Below the pieces are notes generated by a model that worked only from the letters and a program-made list of their open reading frames with translations, searched no databases and was not told the DNA's origin. From Cyclaneusma minus (Eukaryota > Ascomycota > Leotiomycetes > Marthamycetales > Marthamycetaceae), in assembly GCA_037179335.1 (NCBI GenBank), contig JAKZHN010000011.1, positions 1,022,428-1,086,427 on the forward strand: a stretch of 64,000 nucleotides of DNA, written 5' to 3'. A program made the translations under genes and the position numbers. Below, one piece after another: positions 22,684-33,507 of this stretch; position 1 is the first letter of the stretch, and every line of letters begins with the position of its first letter.

Positions 22684-23404
22684 ATGCATCTATCATCCCT
22701 TCTCGTCCTCCCGGCCCTGACTGGCCTGCTGAAGTGTGTCTCCGCCCAGACGACCGTCCAACTACCATCCTGCGCTGTAAGCAAGCCATGAACCCAAGTA
22801 ACCACCAGAAACACACTAACAATCCATACAGAATAGCTGTGTGACCAAATTCACATCCGGCAACGAAATCGGCGGCTGCCAATCCCTCGACATCGGCTGC
22901 ATCTGCTCCAGCGACAACTTCCTCGACGGAATTTCCTGCTGCCTCGCCGCCGCCTGCTCAGTCGCCGACCAAGCCGAGGCCATCAAGTATGCACAGCAGA
23001 TCTGCTTGACCGCCGGTGTGACGGTGCGGAGCACGGTTATCTGTCTCTCGACCGTTTCGAGCACTGTGACTGGAATGGGCAGCATGTCCACGACTGGCAG
23101 CATGTCGATGACTGGCTCCATGTCGATGACCGGCTCGATGTCGATGGGCTCTGCTAGCTCTATGTCGATGAGCTCTGCTACGATGACGGGAAGCGAGTCG
23201 ATGTCCTCGGCGAGTGGTGCTGCTGCGAGCAGTCCGTTGGTGATGGGTAGTACTGTCAGCGGAGTGGTATCATCTGCCACGAGTGCTGCTACCGCGGCTG
23301 CAAGCAGCGCAGCCGCGAATCCGGCAGCGGATATGAGCCCCTTCGAGAAGGGTATTGGTTTGACTCTGTTTGCTGGTCTGGCTGGTTTCATGGTTTTCTT
23401 GTAG
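22684..23404 (+). CDS. CFEM-domain GPI-anchored protein
   Basis: Secreted, likely cell-wall or membrane-anchored CFEM protein; the family binds haem or acts at the host or environment interface. Exons 22684-22776 and 22832-23404 give 221 aa. A signal peptide (MHLSSLLVLPALTGLLKCVSA) is followed by the CFEM domain, about residues 28-86, with Cys in the order PSC, NSC, GGC, IGC, IC, SCC, AAC, IC: the eight expected plus one extra. An Asp precedes the IGCIC pair, the position of the axial haem ligand. A Ser/Met/Thr repeat (GSMSMT-type, about residues 119-150) leads to a Ser/Ala-rich stalk and a hydrophobic C-terminus (IGLTLFAGLAGFMVFL) that is a GPI signal. Confidence 0.92.
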
Positions 23405-25970
23405 TATGGTTCTCTGCAAGGCAGCTGGTGCCTCGGACAAGGTCGTCGCGATGCCCCTGTCGGCAGGGAGGTATGAGTAATGGATGGAAGAATAATGGTC
23501 TGAGTGTTGGGACATTGCCTACTGGCATTCGGCTTTCTCTGGATGTCATTTTGGTCTGGAAACTCCTTTTTGGACGGGCTTTGGCGCGGGTTAACCGTTG
23601 TCTTTTGACTTTGTTGTCCTCACGGTTGTACGATGGAGCTTTCTTTCTTCCTTTTTGACTTTTCGGTAAAAGTAGGGGGGAGCGAGGACGCAAAGCTCTG
23701 GTGTTTGCTTCTTTGTGGTCATTGAGATCGACGGCTGGAAAAATAAGTTATACTGTAAGATAAATAGATGAATCGACAAAGGAGTTGTTGCCCTAAGCAA
23801 TCAGCCATTCAAGTTTCTTGAACATGATAGCATGCGGATCTACCACCTGTGATTGATACTATCGAGCATTGGTGGTCATACTGTGTATCAAGGTGAAGGG
23901 GCAGGCAGTGTTAAGCCTGTTCAGACCTGGCCATCTGTCAAAAAAACCATCTCATCTCCAACCATTCATTCCATCCTCTCAACCATCCGCGCATCAGCTA
24001 CAGTGCCATGAAAAAAAGTCTGAATACGGGTGAGGTCCGTCACCTGTGAGTGACAATATACCCAATCACTCGGAATACGTTCAATTGCTTGGAATGTCCC
24101 AAATCACCTGGGATATTCCAAAGCACCTGGAATATTCATAGTCGTTGGGAATATTCCTGGTAATTTGGGATACTCACAATCCATCGGAGACTGTCGACCG
24201 TATTCGGACTTTTTTTCCTCTCGCTGTACCAACCGCACATTTCGCCTTGACACAAACCCCCACGGGCCACGACTCTCGACTCAAGCCTCAAGAGAAGGCC
24301 TTCGCAAACTTCAAATCGCCCAACTTCCCTCATACTAAGGCTCTTCTCGGCGAGCCATCAATTGGACTGGCTGGCACTTGTCAAAAGAACCCTGTCGGAC
24401 AACCACACAACTTCCATGGTCGATGTGGTTGTGTACTGCCAGTACGAGCTTTATCAACTTCCGCCTCCCCATATCCTCTTCGTTTCCTCGAGTGTGCCCA
24501 GGACAGAGCCTTGCCATTCTGTGCTTCTTCGAGAATCGAGATCCAGAGCTCGCGTGTCGCCTGGCTGGTCTCTGGGGCTCTGAGCAACACTGGCAGCTAG
24601 CACACCACGGAGAAGCAAATGTCCACAGCCTTATCAGCGGCACAATTTGCGGTAGGGCTGGAGCTTCGGACGCCACTGTCTTGCATCACATCGCGCATGG
24701 TAGAAATGGAGCAAGCAGGACCGAGCTGGAGGCTGAGCGTTCATCGCCATGGTGGCACCATCCGAATTCCGAACTTGGTTGCGAAAAGCACAACGGCCTG
24801 CAAGTGACAAGTCACTACTAGAGGGTCCTGCTGGCAGACGGAATTGACAAGAAATCAGCCTCATTCGGTAGCACAGCTCCGCACAGCTCCAGCCCAAGCC
24901 GGAGACACCACGATGTTGGCTGTTGTCGAACCGTTGCCCTGGGTTCATGTGGAAGTGTTCCAGAAGCTTGACTCGCCACGTTCGCCAAGCCGCGACGATA
25001 ACAGATCATGTCGAGGATACTCTCCATGTCCTTGACTGAGATCCCGAACGGGACCACTAATTACCAGCTTTCGTTAGTCTGGATATGTTATTCCTCCAGT
25101 CGGACTTCTCCATTCTGAATGGCGGCGCACGCCGAGACATTTTTGCCCTTATCGCCGATTGATCCACCTCGGATCATGCCTTGGCACACCTGGACCACGG
25201 TCCCGGATGTTCCTGTGGAGATGTTGCAACATAACGCGACGTCCGATATCGTTCTTGAACCTCTTCAACATGAGATGCTCATTGAGCTGCCTATTCAGCC
25301 AGTTTTATGGATTTCCTGACGAGCTGGCCTCTCATGTTCTCCTTTCACTACTTCCTACGCATGTAACAATCTTCCAAGCTCACCCTTATCTGTTCAGCCT
25401 TCCCAAGGTAGGTACACAGTTACCTCGAACCTCAGCTGCCCGCTCGTATTTTTCGGGAAGGTGGTGTCCATATCACGGACAACAGCCTTCTTCAATCGAA
25501 GACTCCGAGTCCGTAGCCAGACCCTGGTGAGGCTGACCGTCCAGCTCTCGAGCAGAGTCGGACACCCCTGATCACCTAGTTCCACGACTGGAGGCACAGA
25601 CGAAGGGTGGGTGGCTAGAATGACCTGATCGGCCTCGCCATTGGACCATTGAATCAATATTGATTGCTTCAATCCTACGACCGGTTCCACGATAAGGAAG
25701 GCAAGAGTACTTACTGGTCAGTGTGCAGATTCTGCGATAGAGGATCACACTGCTCGCGGAGACTTGGCGACATGGTGCCTGTGAAGCTTGATTCTACCTT
25801 GTAGGGCGTGGCTCAGAGCATGGTACCCCGGTATAGAAGGTGGTATATCTCTTCCACTGCCCCTCCGGTGAGCTTTTGTGTTTCTGTAGTCGTGCGTTTG
25901 CAAATCCCCTCGTCCATTCTTTCGTTTTCTCTTGGCTCTGTACTCTTGAGTACTCAGTACTCTCGGAACT
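23405..25970. other. Region with MITE-like element and unresolved, possibly degraded coding
   Basis: The first 600 bases are the CFEM 3' flank; the repeat at 24001-24226 follows. From 24230 to 25790 both strands hold open stretches of 70-150 codons in several frames that look partly protein-like. On the minus strand an ATG at about 25773 and GT-AG pairs can be chained for roughly 100 codons, but no reading gives a recognisable domain. A decayed gene is the best guess. Just before the transporter start lies an inverted repeat, GAGTACTCAGTACTC, near 25948-25962. Confidence 0.35.
24001..24226. mobile_element. MITE-like element, copy 1, with internal palindromic minisatellite
   Basis: 226 bp flanked by TA on both sides (23999-24000, 24227-24228), as after Tc1/mariner or pogo-type insertion. 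The left end CAGTGCCATGAAAAAAAGTC and the complement of the right end CAGCGAGAGGAAAAAAAGTC form a ~29 bp imperfect terminal inverted repeat running into GAATACGG. The interior is a series of ~19 bp units such as TTCCAAATCACCTGGGATA-like sequence, each carrying TCCAA/TTGGA half-palindromes. No coding capacity, so non-autonomous. Copy 2 is at 34475-34694. Confidence 0.78.
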
Positions 25971-27908
25971 ATGGCCAATCTAGCAAGCCCAGCGAACCTC
26001 GCCCTCGAGGGTGGTGATCCTCGCCTTTCAGTCGAAGACGCCGAGATCGCCGAACCACTGTTCCACGACCCAAACGTTCCTCTCGAGGAGTATATGTTTT
26101 ATGCTGCCCTCAGTCGCCGAGCTGATGAACAGCTAAACGGGCTCAACAAAAACGTTGGCAAGATTTCATGGGTTCCTAGGTTTGGACAAGAATACGACGT
26201 GGATGCCAATATCGCAAAGCTTCGGGGTACCCAGTCCGAGCAAGTTGATGAGAAAAAGATTCGGATCGAGTCGGAGGCGACATCTTCCCCTCATTCTGGC
26301 AGTCACAACGGTTCTCTTACATGGCTAGGAATTGAAGAGGATGAATGGACACAGGCAAATCGAGCCCTCCGAACCGCTTCTTGGGGCGCCATCTTCTATT
26401 TGATTACTACCGATATTCTGGGTCCCTTTTCTGTCCCTTGGGCATTGTCTCAGGTAAGGCCTCTTGTTAAAACTATCTGTACAAGTTGACATACGGAGCC
26501 CTGTACTGACCTAGTTACTAGATGGGATGGGTCCCGGGTGTCATCTTATACTTCGTCTTCGGTGGTACTGCTTTTTACGCAGGGTATCAAATGTGGCAGA
26601 TGTTTATGGTGCTGGATTCCGACAAATATCCTCTACGAACATACGGCGATATTGCCTACCGCACCATGGGCCCATATGCTCGACACACAGTCAACATTCT
26701 CCAGAGCATCCAGCTGTTCTTCAATGTCGGCATCTTGATCCTCGGCGACGGCCAAGCCATCTATCAGCTGTCTCAAGGCCCCAGCGGAGGAAAGGGACTC
26801 TGCTTCGTCGTCTGCAATCTGGTCTTCACCATCGCCGGTTTCCTACTTGGCCAAGTGCGAACACTGAAACGCTTTGGGTGGATTGCAAATGCTGCTATTT
26901 GGATCAATGTTCTTATCATGATCTTTACCATGGCTGTCATTGCCAATACCGAGCCAAACTATGAAGCAGCAAATGCGCAAAACTTGGTCCCCTTGGTCAA
27001 TCCTCCAGCACCCGTCTATCACTACGTCGGTGCCAACCCAACGATTGGATTTGAGGGCCAAGTTGTTGGTCTCATGCAAGCCGTCTACAGTTACGGTGGA
27101 GCCATGCTTTACTGCGAATTCATGTCTGAGATGAAGAAGCCATGGGATTTTTTCAAGGCCCAATTCTTTGCCGAGTGCTTCATTTTCCTCTGCTATATCT
27201 TCTTCGGTTGCTTCATTTACGGGTAAGTTCTGTCATCCTGTTAATCCGTACCCAGTCATTGCTTGCTGGTCCTGGCTAACTGTACAATTTTCTAGATACC
27301 AAGGCCAATATACCGTACTAAGCGGCTACCCCGGAATCTCCAACTACAACTGGCAGTCCGCCTGCAACGCCCTTTCCCTAGTCTCCTCCTTGATCGCCGC
27401 CGCGCTCTACGGCAACATCGGCATCAAAGTCGTATACCAGAATATCGGCCGCGAGTTCCTCGGGTTCCCTCGCTTGGACTCGCCACGCGGCAAAATGATC
27501 TGGGTAGCCATGGTGCCAATCTACTGGTGTCTCGCATTCGTCGTCTGCTCCGGCATTCCCAACATCACCAACTTCAGCTCCCTGATCGGCGCAATATGCA
27601 TCATGCAGTTCTCGTACACCTTCCCGCCGATCATGATGTTCTTCTTGGACGTGCAGCGCGATGCCATGCTCCCCGAAGAGACATTTGATCCCCGAACGCA
27701 CGCGGTGTCGCGGGTGGACAAGGGGTTTGCGCGGTTCAAGCGCGGTTTGCTCAAGAAGAAGGTGGTGATTAAGCTGTGGTATGTGGTGTTTGCGCTGGGG
27801 AGTTTGTGTACGGCGATTCTGGGCACGTACTCGAGTATCAAGGGGTTGATCTCGCAGTTCCGGGAGAACCCCAATGTTACTAGTTATGGGTGTGCGGCGC
27901 CGATTTAG
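25971..27908 (+). CDS. AAAP-family amino acid transporter
   Basis: Transmembrane amino acid transporter (Aa_trans fold), probably plasma membrane or vacuole. Exons 25971-26453, 26522-27222 and 27296-27908 give 598 aa. About 125 hydrophilic residues precede the membrane part, which starts near WGAIFYLITTDILGPFSVPWALSQMGWVPG, the typical first-helix region. Further landmarks are LRTYGDIAYRTMGPYAR, LQSIQLFFNVGILILG, YSYGGAMLYCEFMSEMKKPWDF and GIPNITNFSSLIGAICIMQF. Roughly eleven hydrophobic segments are visible. The introns fall at phase 0 and phase 2. Substrate cannot be told from sequence. The nearby unresolved region does not suggest linkage. Confidence 0.93.
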
Positions 27909-28899
27909 AGGCGAGGGGGTAGAGGTTATGATCAGAAAGACGGTGGGGCAAGAGATCGGAGGATAGCAGCACGGCTTGCTAGGCTCAGGCTCGTGGTAGA
28001 CACTTGGATATAGCAATAGATATCAACAATCGCTGTACAGCTTGGGTTTTGATCGTTTGACAGCCATACCCAATGGCAATGACCAGGTAATTGTGTTTGC
28101 TAGTCGGCAATTCAGGGGCCCTAGCGAGTGGCGATCAGGTTTGGGTTTTCCTAGGGTTTGAGGAGATCGGGTAGGAATTAGGAACTAGGATATGGCGATC
28201 CGAAGACCCCCAAACAATTTCTAAGTTCCGCCATGTAATAGTTTCTGGACTACTAGGTCTCTGGAAATTTCTTGATTTGTTTCCTAGCAAATTCGGTTTA
28301 CTAGGCGCCAGGCTACTCTGAAATCTGTTCATTAATTATCACCATGTAGTAGTAGCTGGATCCATGCTCACTTTCAATGATTCCGACTCGGCCCGGTCTG
28401 AAGAAGGTTGAAAACTACAGCCTCCATACGCTGACGAAAAAGACTTCTTTAGCTCACAGTTTATTCACTGCAGTATGTAGATAATAAGAAAATTACGAAA
28501 CATTCTCAGAAATCATGTCAAAGTTTGAAGCTCTCGACCCTTCCCGTGTTCTGTCAAGTGTCATGTCTTAGCACCGCACGTCAGGCGGGCTGGCTTACCG
28601 CCTCCACTCCACGCCACGCACGTCCGGCAAGTCACCGGATAAGGTCGTTATCGCCCCTGAACCACTCACGACCCCTCTCTCCCCACCATCGCCCGCCCCG
28701 TCGGCCCCCATCCCTGACCAATAGCAGCCTCGGCAAGTCCCAGACTCTGCTACTTAAAGCAACAAGACTCCCCTCTCCGTTTCTTCTTTCCTAAACACCA
28801 TTCCAAAATCTCCTCAAAGACGTTTCTTTCGAAAGCACACACCGTCTCGACATCTTCACCCCCGAATCTTCAAAGGCAATTCCGAAGACCAAAGCAATA
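27909..28899. other. Intergenic, with CT-rich leader of the Cys-rich peptide gene
   Basis: The 3' flank of the transporter, then about 990 bases without a gene. The 28150-28320 stretch repeats CTAGG/CCTAG-type words. The last 150 bases are strongly pyrimidine-rich and end in CAAAGCAATAATGG, the profile of a highly expressed fungal 5' leader for the gene at 28900. Confidence 0.5.
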
Positions 28900-29109
28900 A
28901 TGGCTCATCCTTCCTGCCCTAAATGCGGCGCTGCTGCCGCTGGTTCTAGCAAGACCTGTGGATCTTGCGGTGCTGTAAGTACCCTTCATCATTGCTATTC
29001 CTATCAGCACCTACCAGAACCTACCATTTCCTACCCTCATTTTCACCTTCTCTTCTTCAGGTCGCATGTAACTGACATTTCTTGGTTTCTGCAGACTTGC
29101 CCTCAGTAA
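28900..29109 (+). CDS. 29-residue Cys-rich peptide, metallothionein-like or mini zinc ribbon
   Basis: Exons 28900-28974 and 29095-29109 encode 29 aa beginning MAHPSCPKCGAAAAG and ending CGSCGATCPQ. Cysteines occur as C-x2-C, then C-x2-C and one more near the end: five Cys in 29 residues, which could chelate Zn or Cu. An upstream acceptor (CTTCTTCAG at 29060) is equally well formed and would give an alternative C-terminus VACN with its own stop, keeping the fifth Cys. A pyrimidine-rich leader suggests strong expression. Whether it stores metal or binds another protein is unknown; such tiny genes are usually missed by automated annotation. Confidence 0.72.
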   Translation: MAHPSCPKCGAAAAGSSKTCGSCGAVSTLHHCYSYQHLPEPTISYPHFHLLFFRSHVTDISWFLQTCPQ

Positions 29110-30204
29110 GCGCAGCACTACTCGAGCATCCGATTCGGGAGAGAGTGCGAGCCTGAGCTGGCGATATGTTTGCACTGGGCGGCCTGGAGTCACTGGGATT
29201 ATTTTTCTTTTTCGCTTTCAGGAGATGAGGTTTTCTCGTTGCTTTCGGATCGAGGGAGAGGGAGAGAGATGCGGGGCCCCTGCTGGGGGATGGTGACGAT
29301 GGTAGATGCGCAATGGACTTCATGCCAATCTTGACTCCTTGAGACAGATGTGCTGTCACTGTGTGTGTTGGGTCTGAGTGACTGGTGAAGCTGCTAATTG
29401 CTTGTATCTTAGTGCGACAAGTGATTTTTCCATTTTTCGGATCTGTTCAGACAGAGAGTCCAGTGCTTGAGAGAGGCAAGCCAGTTCTTCCTCAAAAGCA
29501 AGAAAGCTACCTAATCTGCCTGGTGGGATCTGGATCTTGGCCTGGTTTTGGATCGTAGGTCACGGTTTGTTTTACGAAATAGTGAACACTCGGGTCGTTT
29601 TCGGTCGTTTTCTTCTGTTTCGTGAGCAGACACATCGTCGAGTCCCTATCTCACTGTTAGTAGAGGAATCGGCGCTGCGGTGGACTCGGAGAAAGGAACC
29701 GAGGCAAAGACAATTGGGTTGCTTTATCCCCTGACTAGCTTTCCTCCAACTGCCCAGATCTCTGCTGACAAGACAGGGATGATGGTTGAGTGTGAGGTGA
29801 ATTGAATAATCAAGCGGTCATTCTAGGGGGCACAATGGTCCATGGCTTTGTTAGCTTTCAGTAGTATGTGGGAAGTGACGAGATTTAGGTGATGATGGAG
29901 AAGAGACCTAGCTTGAGACATGAGAGGCTGGTGGTTCTGGGGGTCGACAGGTGTTGCTGTAGATGCTTTTTGACGTAACTCAGAAGAACGACAGGTGGTC
30001 AAAGAAGATATGCTTATAAACGGCAAACATTGCAAACACTTTCAACACAGGAACAATGTACATGCAGGTTGGGAAACTTTTTGATTGAGTTTGAAATCAA
30101 CGCATGGCTAGAAGATTCTAGCTAAATGGCCTCCAATGCAAGACCAGATCTCTGATGATGTTGGAGGTCTTTTGTCCAAGAGTATCAACCGAGTCGCAAG
30201 CAAA
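29110..30204. other. Intergenic, with possible remnant of a cluster gene
   Basis: Mostly featureless. On the minus strand a TATA-like TTTATAAGC near 30010 lies upstream of an A/C-rich leader and an ATG at 29921 (MSQARSLLHHHLNLV, 32 codons before a stop). This resembles the start of the neighbouring MS-type genes and may be a truncated member; low confidence. Confidence 0.35.
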
Positions 30205-30861
30205 CTAGCCGCGATTTTGTTGGTTCCGGGGATGTCGCAATGGATCAGCCCCAATAAGACGATCATACTCATCCCAATCCTGATCTTCGGGAGGGAGATA
30301 ACCTATCAGAATCTCCCCTGCCCTTCTCATCCTGTCGATGTACTCCTCATGAGTGATCGCGTTCCAAGCTGCCACGTACTCAGGACACGCCAGAGCGCGC
30401 CTCGGGAGATCCTCCGTAGCCCGCTTGCAAGCCGCACAGTTCTGTCGATTCGCCATAAGATTCATGATTACAGTCATATTCTGCATAAACCATTTGAAAT
30501 CAGCAAAAGTTCATTTTTCTTGGCTTCTCAAAAGTTGCGGGAGGATGAGGCATATCGCGGCCGGGTCTTGGTCTGCGCCAGGTCGAGATATCAGTGATTG
30601 CAGCAGATCCCAGTGGGCACGACTGCGCAGGTGAAAAGGTGCCATGATGTGGATGCTGTCGTAGCAAATTCGTTGTGCTTCGCTGCCATCTCTGGAAGGT
30701 GTGATGTTGGGCGGGTTCATGAGGGTAAGCGCTTCCAAGACGTGCTCGAGAGAGTTGCTGAGGGATGCTGGGGGAGGGCCTGTAGAAGATCCCTGATCTG
30801 GAGGACCGCTGGCTTCGCCGCCCGTGGCATTGGGAGCGTTGTTGGGTCCGCTGGACGGCAT
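30205..30861 (-). pseudogene. Cluster gene 1: small protein gene interrupted by in-frame TGA
   Basis: First member of the minus-strand array. From ATG 30861 (MPSSGPNNAPNATGG) an open frame of 116 codons ends at TGA 30513-30511. The same frame then stays open for 102 more codons, through NMTVIMNLMANRQNCAACK, to a stop at 30205. NMTVIM parallels NMTAII of the gene at 38.7 kb. A good acceptor (TTTATGCAG, ending 30481) preceded by a TGCTGAT branch-like sequence sits after the TGA at phase 0. No in-phase GT lies upstream; a CAA|CTTTTGAG position 55 nt before it would fit if GT had mutated to CT. So it is either a nonsense allele or a gene with a broken donor. An upstream CTTATAG box lies near 30935. 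Function unknown. Confidence 0.55.
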
Positions 30862-31673
30862 CTTGGGGATTAGAACTTGAAGATGGTGTTGGCAAGGTTT
30901 GGTGGTTTCCGAGGCCGTGGAAGAGAGGCGATACTTATAGCTAAGAAAGCGGCCCCGAGTCACTCTACCACTTCCTTCACTGTCGTTGGGACAAGTCACT
31001 GCCGAAGCTTAGAGTTATTGTTTAAGACTCGAGGTGTCGTCGACTCGACATCTGAAGTGAGGAACTTGTTTGCTTACCTTGGCTTCGTTACTCTGGGCCT
31101 TCAGTACTCGTTATTGGGTGGGATCTTTATGGTTGTCACACCAATAATTGTATATCCGTTCCTGGTTCAATTCTAAGAATTTCACAAGACACAAACTGCA
31201 AATACGGTTTTACACTTTAGTATTCCCGAACTGTTGAGCGGGGGAAGCGCTTAGATTAGGAATCTATCTAAGGAGGAGCTTATATGCTCCAGAGAAGGCT
31301 ACCTTAGGATTGCAAAAGCCTTTGTCCCTGTGCAGCGCACAAGGAGCTGAAAGGGGCTTAGTCATTCATGGGAAGAACAGTCAACACCAACCAACGACTA
31401 CTTATTGTGTTGAATGCGCTCTGACTCCGCAGATTCTTGCGGATGTGCGTAATGAACAGAAGAACTGACTACAAGCAGCGTGAGTCGTCAAGAGTCAGTC
31501 GTCAAGATTCGAGACTGATTTTCACCCAAAAAATTACATGTGAGCCGGTGAGGTTGGATTTCTGGTTGAATTTGAAGCCCACAAGCTCTATCTAAAGATC
31601 TACGCTTGATCATTGATCCTCGTGAATTTTTCTGCCAAAGCCAACGAGATCCCAAACCTGGACACGGGATGAC
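30862..31673. other. Intergenic within the array
   Basis: Promoter of cluster gene 1 (TATA-like box near 30935 with AAAGCGG just beyond) and 3' flank of cluster gene 2. No other gene was seen. Confidence 0.5.
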
Positions 31674-32387
31674 CTATGTCATCTCAGTATCCTCTTCTAA
31701 GTCACCACCGGGAGCGCTCTGAGAGTTGCCGCCTTCGCCACCATGAAGATGAGCAGCCTGGAGACGAACAGAGAGCTCCTCGTCCACGTCTCCAGCAACA
31801 TCTTCAGCATCATCCATATCACTATCAAGCTCATCCTCACCTCCCTCGGCCGCTCTGAGGAACTCGTCAAGAAGCATTGCCTCCTTCAGAGCCTTGAGCA
31901 GAGGCTCAAGTTCCTTGGGGATAGCACAGATTTCTTCAAGTCTCGCTCTCTGCGCACATCATCTTCAGGTTAGCGCAACTCTTTCTCTATGTTTTGCGTG
32001 AGTAAGAAGATGGCTTGAGACATACCATAGCGCCATTGTGATCCAAGCCCATCTGTATCTGACGACCCAATTCCATCGCCTCGTCGTAAGAGGCGTGCTG
32101 CATTGCGCAGATAGGTTCCAGGATCTCCGTGATCTTCCAAGCGATCTTTTGAACTACGGTGCCGTCTTCGTCGGGATCGATGCGTGGAAGTATCTGAGGT
32201 AGGGAGATCGGGTACGTGTACGAGAAGTTCCAGGAAGCATTGTAGTCGAATTCCAATTGCAGCGAAGAAGATGTCGTTGATGGGCCCTGGGAGTTGTTAG
32301 ACTGTAACGTTTTGGTCTGGGAGGGACTGGAGAGGCATGTACCGAATCATTCTGACCAGCAGAAGTGTTGGAGCTACCGGAAGACAT
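31674..32387 (-). CDS. Cluster gene 2: small helical protein, paralogue of gene 3
   Basis: Exons 32387-32343, 32286-32026 and 31949-31674, 193 aa. The first acceptor is set at CTCCCAG|GGC because the TCTAACAAC just before it is the branch point; using TTACAG would add five residues. It begins MSSGSSNTSAGQNDS. A helical core (KITEILEPICAMQHASYDEA, then MELGRQIQ and IPKELEPLLKALKEAM) matches gene 3 position by position, including the intron after DHNGAM. The C-terminus is acidic with a GGEGG motif also shared with gene 3. No signal peptide or membrane helix. Both introns are phase 0. Promoter: ATTATGTAG with AAAAAAGCGCGG upstream. Function unknown. Confidence 0.72.
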
Positions 32388-32905
32388 GTTGTAAGTTTGA
32401 AATTTTCTTGGGATCTGGGTTGTGAAGCTGGTGTGTTGGGATGGAGAAAGAAGGAAAGGGGGAGAGGACCGCAAAGGAGGATTATGTAGAAAAAAGCGCG
32501 GGCGGGAGGCGAGCGGGTTGCGGCACAAGCGAGGATTACTTTACCTTCATCTTCACCCTTGTTTACATCTTCACACATGGATGGTGCCGGCAATACTTGG
32601 TGGTTTTCTAAAAGGGTTTTGGGGGGCAGGAAACTCGACGGCAGGCTCCTCGATCTCGGTACATGTCTCAATCTTCCGGGGCTCAGTTGTTCAGCCTCTG
32701 TCAGACCAAAGGGAATATCGAGACTCAGATCTACGCATGGTTCACCGAAACATGAAATGTGATGTAGAATTCTTAATTGATTCGGAAGACACCAAGCTCT
32801 ACCTGAAGGCCCTACGCTGGATCGTCGTGGTCATGTTGTCGTGTATTGTTCTTTTCGGTAGCCCCCTCTCTGGGGAAGAATGCTGGCCAGAGTACTCGTA
32901 CGCGC
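32388..32905. other. Intergenic within the array
   Basis: Promoter of cluster gene 2 and 3' flank of gene 3. On the minus strand GCGCTTTTTTCTACATAAT near 32475-32495 is the TATA-like region. No gene seen. Confidence 0.5.
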
Positions 32906-33507
32906 TCATCCTTCAACCTTGAGCATAGCTGCTCCAGAAATGGACGGTCCGGCAGGAGAGCTTGCGCCAGCGCCGCCCTCGCCACCGTCAACTTGAGCAG
33001 CATTGGATTTCAGGCCGCTAGTAGGCTCGTCAACACCTCCAGGTCCTCCAGTAGCTTCAACACGCGCCATCTTCTTGCCAAGCTCAAGTAAGTGCCAAAC
33101 TTCCTCAGGAACCTCAAGGATTTGCTTGAATTTGGTCATCTGCGCACGCCACCCAGTGTCAAATTAGCAGAAGTCCTTCAACTATGCTCTCTGTCGGCAA
33201 CGAGACAGTCTGAGACCTACCGCAGTGCCATCTTGATCACGGCCTGAGCCCACCTGCGCGCCCAATTCGACGATTTCTTCAAAATGGTCGCACTGCATGG
33301 TGAGGTGGTGTTTCAAGATGTCCTTGATTCCCTCAATGATCGAATTGATGAACTCAACTTTTGGGCCATTCTTGTCGGGGGGAGTGCTCGAGCCCTAGGC
33401 GTTGTTAGACTGTGTGATTCCGAGTCTGGAAGTGACAAGGACAAAGGGACACGCACCGGAGAATCCTGACCGGAAAGGCTGTTCACGTTGGGAGTACCGG
33501 CAGACAT
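32906..33507 (-). CDS. Cluster gene 3: small helical protein, paralogue of gene 2
   Basis: Exons 33507-33457, 33394-33221 and 33139-32906, 152 aa. It starts MSAGTPNVNSLSGQDSP. Its core (INSIIEGIKDILKHHLTMQC, FEEIVELGAQVG, then ILEVPEEVWHLLELGKKM) aligns with gene 2 through I..IL....MQ, LG.Q, G.D.DG.A and P.E...LL. The C-terminal tail carries a GGEGG..SSP block like gene 2. The first acceptor must be CGCCTAG|GGC since the CTAAC upstream is the branch point and the alternative runs into a stop. Both introns are phase 0, at the same positions as in gene 2. A TATATATA box lies near 33601-33611 with GCGC beyond it. Cytosolic or nuclear, function unknown. Confidence 0.74.

Noticed and set aside
24440..24520. 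FPRVCPGQSLA-like peptide recalling a P450 haem signature
   Set aside because: It lies in a short frame with no K-helix or I-helix motif nearby, and the conserved FxxGxR spacing is missing; taken as chance.
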